This document shows, piece by piece, positions 57,554-64,000 of a stretch of 64,000 nucleotides of DNA (its first letter is position 1; each line of letters starts with the position of its first letter). Where the stretch lies: NCBI GenBank assembly GCA_001599975.1, contig BCIO01000002.1, forward strand, positions 4,479,989 to 4,543,988, read 5' to 3'. The DNA is from Cystobasidiopsis lactophilus (lineage: Eukaryota > Basidiomycota > Agaricostilbomycetes > Agaricostilbales > Chionosphaeraceae). Both the position numbers and the translations under genes were made by a program. The notes under the pieces were generated by a model that saw nothing but the letters and a program-made list of their open reading frames with translations, did not search any database and was not told the DNA's origin.

Positions 57554-59859
57554 TCATTGTTGCCAGGGCCACAAAAGCTCGTCCAGTTGGTTCTGCTTGG
57601 ACTCTGGACCCACAGCCTGCTGCGCCCAGAGGTTGGAGGGCCATTCCGAAAACAGATTGAAGCCCTCCATGCCGCCTTCGAGCCCGTCGCCGCTACGATA
57701 AGGGCTGGTATACGCCGGTCGCTGGATCTGCGACTGAACGACCTCCAACAGCTGGGAGAGGCGAGCGGAGTAGAGCGAAGCGAGCGAGCTGTACGTGCGG
57801 CGCACCAGCGCAATTTCCTCGAAAAACGCCACCACGCCTCTGCACAGCTCGATGCCTGCCTGCGTGTTGTCGCGGATGAAAGGGCTGGCACCTCTTGCCA
57901 AGACGATCTTCAGCAGGACGGACGAAATGTAGGAGAGGTGCATCACAAAGTAGTTGGAGCAGTGCAGAGGGCGGGGAGTCCACTGGCGGAGCAGGTGCAG
58001 CGTTTCCAGTCCTGCCGCCATGCAGGCTTCGAGGATCGGCCTCGGTGGGCCAGGAAAGCGGAGGGCGGTGGTGAGGCATGAGACCCGACTGCTATGAAAG
58101 ATGACGCGCAGGTAGGGCGAGTTTTCGAAAGCCGGCGTCCACGTTTGCAGCCAGGCATTGAGGCGGGGCTCCCAAAAGGTCATGAAGACTTGACGTTTGT
58201 TTGGCGAGGCATCCTCTTCCAGCACCAAGGCCCGGTCGAGCGCCTTGGCCAGGACTTGTCGCAACGCTGTGTTGGCGCGAGCGGGGTAGCCGTTGTCAAG
58301 ATTCAGATTGGGGAAAGGAGGGTCTGAAAGCTCATTTAGCTTGGCGAGTCCAAGACCCGGACCAGCACGACCTACCAAGAATGGGGTGGTTGCCAACGAT
58401 AGAGCGGGACCGGCCGGTCTGAACGCTCAAGGCCACATCAAAAACGAAGAGCAACCCATACGTCTGCTCGCAATTGGCGCGCATGCCGGGGTCGCTGGGC
58501 GATTCTAAGCGCAATTCTGAAAACATGCGGATCGCGATGCCCAGCCATTGCCACGTCCGATCGAACTCCCACTTGGTCGGAAGAGGCGCCCAGTGAGTCA
58601 GAAGGCAGAAGGCTTGGACTGTCGCAAGCACGGATGAGGCTTGAAGTGGCTCGGCTTGGAGAGGTAAGCTACGGACCAATTTCAATGCTCTTGTAACCAC
58701 TTTCGATCACTTTGATGCTGCACTGGAAGCTATGTTGCGCAATGGCTTTCACAAAGTGAGCGCTGGCCTCGTCGTATTGAGCGGCGGCGGTGCAGATGGC
58801 GCTAAGCAGAAACGGGCTGGACGCTCTGATGTAAGGCAATGTGTGAAGGTTTCGGTCGAACACTGCGGCAAAGTCACGGTCAGCTTCTAGGCAGGACCCA
58901 GGCAAGAGCCTTACTGAACATGAAGGGCTGCAGCTGGTTGAAGTATACGGCCAACAACCGCTCAGCGTCCACCACGGTCAGAATTCCTACGGCGATAGGG
59001 TCCAGCATGGCGTCGTTGTCGAGCAACGAAGGGTAGAGACCAGCATTGAAATGCTCAGAGACCAAGCCGTATCGGGGCGGCGCGTGCGAGTTGGTCAGGT
59101 TCGAGAGGCTCATCTTGGCTGAACTGTTGGCCAGCCTGGTCGCGACGCCAAAAGCTCAAACGGGGTACTGGTCAAATCTTGGCAAGTCACCCACAAAGCA
59201 AGAGGGTTTTCGAGGAGCTCCACTTCCTCCAATGAGATTCTGTCTTCTTCGTTCATCACGAGGCTTTCTGCAGCCGTGAGCCTTGGATCGAGGGATGGGT
59301 CAAAGATGGGCCCCGAGTTGGATGGACCGGCGTGCATCGATTCGAAAGGAGGCCCAGAGGTGGAGGGGCCAGCGAGGTGAGGCGAAGCGAAAGCAGGCCC
59401 CGAGCTGGACGGACCGGCCAGTGGGCTGTTGACTTCGCCGCCCAGCTCGGCCCGGAGCTCGTCCATCAAAGCGTCAATCTTCGTCAGCGGATTGCGAACT
59501 GGGCGACCGGCTTTCTTTTGCGCTAGTGTGCAAAGCGAGGCGTCAGCCTTCCATCGCGCAATGCCAAGCGGGGAGCTGCTTTTCACCTGTGAAATTGCAT
59601 TCCGCCTCCGCGGCGATGCATCGACTACATTGGCCAGGCTGGTCCTCGGACGGGATGCATTTGACCTTGAGCCTCTTGCAGCGATCCTGCACGGAGCGAA
59701 TTTCAGGGACACATGGTCAACGTTGCGACACAAACGAACGCAAGAGCCATAGGTAGCCTCAGCAGGCTGCTGCTCTTCTCGCTTTCGTTTTCTGGGTTTC
59801 GGGATCAGCGGAGCGACCTCTTTGGCGAGCTCGTCGAGGAGTTGGAGTGCCCTCGACAT
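57554..59859 (-). CDS. Zn2Cys6 transcription factor with fungal-specific domain
   Basis: Seven exons: 59859-59740, 59686-59587, 59522-59169, 59118-58915, 58862-58677, 58618-58376 and 58323-57554; 658 aa. The binuclear zinc cluster is made by joining exon 1 and 2: SCDRCKRLKVKC, then CSRCIAAEAEC, six cysteines with normal spacing. A basic KPRKRKREE patch precedes it. A Ser/Gly/Pro-rich linker is followed by the fungal_trans region: YGLVSEHFNAGLYPSLL, LAVYFNQLQPFMF, FLLSAICTAAAQYD, KSIEIVQAFCLLTHW and LGIAIRMFSELRL. Its end is 70 bp from the convergent beta-alanine synthase. Position suggests control of the two pyrimidine-breakdown genes, as Zn2Cys6 factors next to pathways often do; this is inference. 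Confidence 0.9.
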
Positions 59860-60305
59860 GGCTGCTGCTCAGCAAGCTGTGAAATTCCGGGGAGCGCGGT
59901 AAAAAAGCGGCGAGCTCATAACTTTTCAGCTTATCACATGGAAGGGGGTTAAAGAGGCTCCTGCAATCCCGCTTGCTTGGACTGCATTGGTCACAAACGG
60001 TGCGACTTCGAGCACAAGAAGAGTGTAAGAGCACCCCAACGCAGAACGCCAAAGCCGAAAGAGTCTCGGTATCAGAACGCCATCGCCACCCATTGGCCAT
60101 GCGAGGAGCTGATCCTTCCTAAGCTGCCGTCGATGAAAAGAATGGAAGCAGACCAGATTTGCTCAGCCCTGATAGGAGAGCCGTCGCCGACGTGTTCTTG
60201 TCAGTGCCTTGGAGAGCACGAAATCAGTGAGCTCACCTCGCGAGTCGATGAACGATTGAAGCAGCTTCGCAATGTCCCTATCTGCTTTGTGGCTGTCCAA
60301 CATAG

Positions 60306-62349
60306 TCATGATGTGGCCCAGACAAGTCGCTTGATGAAGCTGCGCCCTTGGTCAGACGGCACGGAATGGAAAGCAAAAAGAGGACGCACGATGTCAGCCT
60401 GTGCCACTTGCGGGTTGGCGCGAATAGTCTTACGACGTTTAGCTCTTGGCCTGAAAGACTTGACAAGCTCCTCTTCAGAGTCCGAAACAGCCTCGCGCTT
60501 GACCTTGACCAAGGAGCCCGAGTCAGGCTGCAGCAAGCCTCGCACCAAAGAGGGTAAATCTGGCGGGAAATGGTCGCAATCGAAGACGAGGGCAGCACTT
60601 TGACTGGAAAACTTAGAGGCCCGCGAACTTGAGGTGGCAGATGCTCCGGATGACAGGCTCAGATCGCTAGGTGACGAGTTCAACGTGGGCGAGGTGACAG
60701 GCGAGTCCACGAAGATTGGAGATGACGGCGCTGAAGTAAACACGTCTTCCGGAGAATCGACGTCGGCTGGCGCTGCCATTCGCATCCGACTGACGGGAAC
60801 TTGTTGGGTGAGATTGCTCTCGTCGGTTTGTGCGAAATTATCGACAGTTCTTCGCTCGGTGTTGTCGAAGGTGGATGATGGAAAATTCGAAGGCAATTGT
60901 ATACCGAGACTAGAAAGGGGAATAGGAGTGGGGGGTTGAGGGAGTGTGGCAGCCGCAGGAGGTTCGTCAGGATCCGTCCGACTTGCCAAAGTAGGCGTCT
61001 GAAGTGAGTCGGACGTGGTGCTTTGGGTTGAGGTCTTTGAAGAGGCGCCGTTGGACTCCATTACGCACTTTGGGCATCGCCAATCTGAATAGGAAACGTG
61101 AGTTTGGCCAAGACGTGGAACGCAAGCGAGACATTTAGGCACCTTCTGCCCCCTCATCGTGGCTATCCAGGCACTGAGGATGCCAAGCCCTATCACACAT
61201 GCTGCACAGCAAACATTCCCACTCGTTCTCTTCCTGCTTGGCCTTTTTGAGTAGATCCTCGGGACAGCGCGCCGAGAAGCCGCTCACACCGAGGACTCCG
61301 CAAACCTCACACAGGCGGCAGCTCAGGCACTTCCAGTCATAGCTGGAACAAGCCGCAAGAAGACCATCGTCCATTTGCAGGCAAAGTTGGTGGGCAGCCC
61401 TGTGTAGCCCGTTGCTGCATTGTTAGCGAGCGCTCGTCTGACTTCTCAGGTTGTACATACGAGCCACAGTCAAAGCAAGACAGAGCTGCATCGGAGGCGG
61501 AGATGGGCCGAAGGCAGTATGCACAGGACGGCAATTTGCGATTTCTAAGCTCTGATGGGCGCTTGTGAAGTAGCCGTCCGTGTCGGTCAGATAGCGACCG
61601 GGCAGTGGCGGAAAGTAGCAACGTGGGTTCGAGGAGCATTTGAGGGGCAGATTGAAGGGAATCCATAGATTCATTGGCGTGCGCGGAAGGTGTGGAAATC
61701 GCCGCCCTGGGTTTCCTGTAAGCGGCGGCTCCCACGCGATTTTGGAAGGCCAGTGCGATCTGATGACATTGCCGGTTTTTTGTCTGCTGAACAAAGGCGT
61801 TGGCGAAGCTCAAGAGAACTCGGTTGCCGGTCGGCGAAAGAATTCCGGGCGACATGGCGTCAAGCTCCTTCCACTTGATCACTTTCAGAGGCATGCCGCT
61901 CGCTTTCTGGAACAGCATGTTGGCCATTGCCTCGGTGAAAGATTCCGCGCCAGGCTGCTGCAAGAAGAGAGCGCGGGGAATCAAAGGCTCCACTGACGAG
62001 CACACGAGTTGGCATACGACAGCGCTTAAGCTTTGAGATCTCACTCACACCAAGGAATGATGTAGCTCGTTGTCTGGTCTAGGAGCACACCAGCAGAAGG
62101 ATTCACGGGTTCGCAAGAGGTTTTGAGCAACGCCATGTCCTCTCGGTGGAGGAACTCCAGATGTCGCCTGATCCACAGGGCTGGCAGTGAAGGTATGCTG
62201 CATAGCGGGCAACCAAAGGCCAATTCTTCAGACGTCGAGGGGCGAGGGAACAGGCAGACAGTCGTTTGGGGCGTCCGTTTGTTCTTGGGCGTGGCCATTA
62301 CGACTTGCAAGGTCGCAGACGGAAGATCGTGGACGGTACGCATCTCCAT
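60306..62349 (-). CDS. double-PHD (DPF-like) chromatin protein
   Basis: Exons 62349-62049, 61992-61461, 61399-61143 and 61084-60306; 622 aa as modelled. A tandem PHD module lies at about 260-370: CAYCLRPI, SCFDCGSAAHQLC, WKCLSCRLCEVCG, ECLLCSMCDRAWHPQC and DWRCPKC, giving two interlocked C4HC3 fingers, the arrangement of DPF/MOZ readers of acylated histone H3. The N-terminal part has an isolated CPLC..H..H (FGCPLCSIPSLPALWIRRH) that may be a zinc finger. The C-terminal third is Ser/Pro-rich with a basic patch (RPRAKRRKTIRANP). The last exon may continue: removing 46 nt from the GT in LVW would open two more short exons ending near 60080. The complex is unknown. Confidence 0.78.
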
Positions 62350-62946
62350 GGCGCGCAAGAAGGAGCTCTGCGCACTGTCTGGCGGTCGCTGGTGGTGGTC
62401 GCGGTCCAAGCGAAATCGAGCTCACGTCGGCTTCGCCCCTCTGCATGTGGCAATGCTGGCTCAAAGAAGTCACAGAGATGAAAGGGCTTCTGCGATACTT
62501 CAGGGACAGCCAGCGCGAGGTCATTGACAGGGCAGCCCCAGAGCACCATGGGGGCACTCAGAGCATGCGTTTACCGAAGCACGCAACCTTCTGCTGGCCC
62601 AACCAATCTAAAGACACAGTTGCAAATAGAAACTAAAATGGGCATTCGTCTAACTACAGTTTACAGCGCTGTGCTCTAGGCGAGAGCGGTCCATTGGAAG
62701 AGGTGGCAACACAAGGCCAATCGACTTCGAGAAAACCTTGCTCTCTGATGATTAAGCGGAGGACTGTTGTGACATTTTGTGGTCTATGGGGAGGGTGTGC
62801 CGGGATGCGAGTGAAGTGCGATACTAAGAGGGATCAACATCAGTAAATTAGTTCCGCCGCTCAGCGCGAGATTCCGCTCAGCTAGAGCATTACACTCACG
62901 AGGCCCCAACCAAAAGTAGGCGAAGGTTCCAGCAGTCATTTGCTGA
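62350..62946. other. intergenic 0.6 kb, no gene seen
   Basis: Holds the promoter of the PHD gene and 3' flank of the crotonase. Only frames without splice partners or motifs. Confidence 0.45.
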
Positions 62947-63786
62947 TTAGAGCTTAGCGGACGACAGTTCCTTTTGCCACGCATTGAATATTTGGAGATC
63001 AACATCGAGCTGCTGGTCGAACGAGGGGAAAATGGCAGTCTCTAGGGCGCATCGGATGGGGCTCATGACGTCGCCTCCAGCTTTGACAAGATTGATGGCG
63101 ATCTCGTTAGCCCTCTTCAAAGGTTCGTCGTTGAGCTCGTCGAACAGGTGCAAAGCCTTCGCTTCAGCTGCTCCAACTGGCCTTCCGGTCAAGTATATGT
63201 TCTGTGCGTGAGTTCATGGTCAAGAGGAGTGCCTGACGCGATGAGGATGAAAGATTACCTTCGCTTTTCTGGGCCCTACAACTGCGGCAAGCCTGGCCAT
63301 CGAACCGCCAGGGGGTAGCTTATTCACCTGTGTGCCTTTGTGTGAGATGAGGAGCGCTAGCTTTAAAGCATGCTGACCAAAACCTCGGGGAAGATTAGCT
63401 TTGCTTCGGCAGAGGCGACGACAAAGTCGGCCCAGAGGAGCTGAAAGCCAACGGCACTAGTCAGAGTTAAACAAGGAGCTAATTAGATCATTCACTGACC
63501 ATTTCAGCACCCCCGCCAAATGAAGAGCCTTGTACAGCCGCGACGATGACAGCTCGGGACGAATGAAGAGCAAAGGAAAGATCTGTCTGGTTATTGAGGA
63601 GGGCGCTCTGCAGGCAGAGAAGATCGCGCACTTTTAAAAGCCGCATATCTAGCGTAACTCAGTGCTTTGTAAATCATATATCATTCGTCTGGGAAAACGC
63701 TTACAGGGTGAGATTTGGTACGAGTGTCTTCTCTCCTCCCTGACGCATTTCGCTGGTGAGCCCGAGCGATCGTGGACAAACTCCAT
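62947..63786 (-). CDS. enoyl-CoA hydratase/isomerase family protein with PTS1
   Basis: Five exons: 63786-63705, 63648-63500, 63440-63384, 63327-63259 and 63201-62947; 203 aa, shorter than the usual 260. The crotonase core is visible: SRAVIVAAVQGSSFGGGAEM (oxyanion-hole strand and Gly-rich turn), WADFVVASAEAKLIFPE, LPPGGSMARLAAVVG, KNIYLTGRPVGAAEA. The two catalytic acids are not clear, so hydratase versus isomerase is open; the FGGGAEM and PPGGS pattern is closer to peroxisomal isomerase-like members. It ends SSAKL, an AKL tripeptide of the PTS1 type, so it is probably peroxisomal. The N-terminal part before the core (substrate A-site) is short; the start is only about 45 bp from a TTAG repeat, so upstream exons may be missing. 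Confidence 0.75.
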
Positions 63787-63829
63787 GACGAACAGTGCAG
63801 AAGTGACGGCCTAGGCCATTGAGAACTTT

Positions 63830-63912
63830 TTAGTTTTAGTTAGTTAGTTATTAGTTATTAGTTAGTTATTTTTAGTTATTTAGTTATTAGTTATTAGTTA
63901 GTTATTTAGTTA

Positions 63913-64000
<88 letters not shown>
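63830..64000. repeat. TTAG simple repeat running off the window
   Basis: About 170 bases of TTAG units, irregular at first (TTATTAG, TTATTTAG variants) and then perfect TTAG for the last 80 or so bases, to the window edge. It lies just upstream of the crotonase start. It differs from the common fungal telomere TTAGGG in lacking the GG. Confidence 0.95.

Overview
The window is nuclear DNA of a basidiomycete fungus. It has about 27 protein genes on both strands, almost all split by many short GT-AG introns of 40-80 nt (13 exons in the xanthine dehydrogenase, LtrA-like and GH128 genes). It also carries typically fungal genes: a CFEM GPI-type protein, a Zn2Cys6 regulator, a hybrid histidine kinase, an Adp1-type ABC transporter, GH128 and a fungal Galpha. 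High intron density and moderately high GC fit a basidiomycete better than an ascomycete yeast; I cannot place it below phylum. I rebuilt the gene models by hand from splice signals, reading frame and family motifs. Exon lengths were checked to sum to whole codons for every complete multi-exon model.

Layout. 0-7.4 kb: 3' part of a multi-pass membrane protein (-), a secreted Cys-rich protein (+) and a secreted double-psi-barrel/GH128 fusion (+). 7.7-11.6 kb: three small tandem paralogues (-), one with an exact 48-bp internal duplication and one with an in-frame stop, then a small coiled-coil gene (-). 11.8-19 kb: GATA-finger factor, LRR/F-box-like protein, double-GFA protein, small membrane protein (all +). 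19.3-28.9 kb: kinetochore Dsn1 (-), G protein alpha (+) with an apparent 2-nt exon, HNH-domain protein (-), GGPP synthase (+), pantothenate synthetase (-). 29-36.6 kb: xanthine dehydrogenase (-) and molybdenum-cofactor sulfurase (+), divergent from one 252-bp promoter. 36.7-46.7 kb: hybrid histidine kinase (-), LtrA-like membrane protein (+), Adp1-type ABC transporter (-). 47.5-52.9 kb: SDR (+), CFEM protein (+), low-complexity nuclear-type protein (-). 53-59.9 kb: dihydropyrimidinase (+), beta-alanine synthase-like M20 hydrolase (+), Zn2Cys6 regulator (-). 60.3-63.8 kb: double-PHD protein (-) and peroxisomal crotonase (-). The window ends inside a TTAG simple repeat.

How they may work together. 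XDH oxidises hypoxanthine/xanthine and works only with a sulfurated Mo cofactor, which the divergent partner supplies. Dihydropyrimidinase and the M20 hydrolase are consecutive steps of reductive pyrimidine breakdown that end in beta-alanine, and a Zn2Cys6 regulator abuts them. Beta-alanine is a substrate of the pantothenate synthetase immediately downstream of XDH. So about 30 kb holds purine breakdown, pyrimidine breakdown and a consumer of its product, interspersed with unrelated genes. No tRNA, rRNA, CRISPR, transposon or bacterial-type operon was found.
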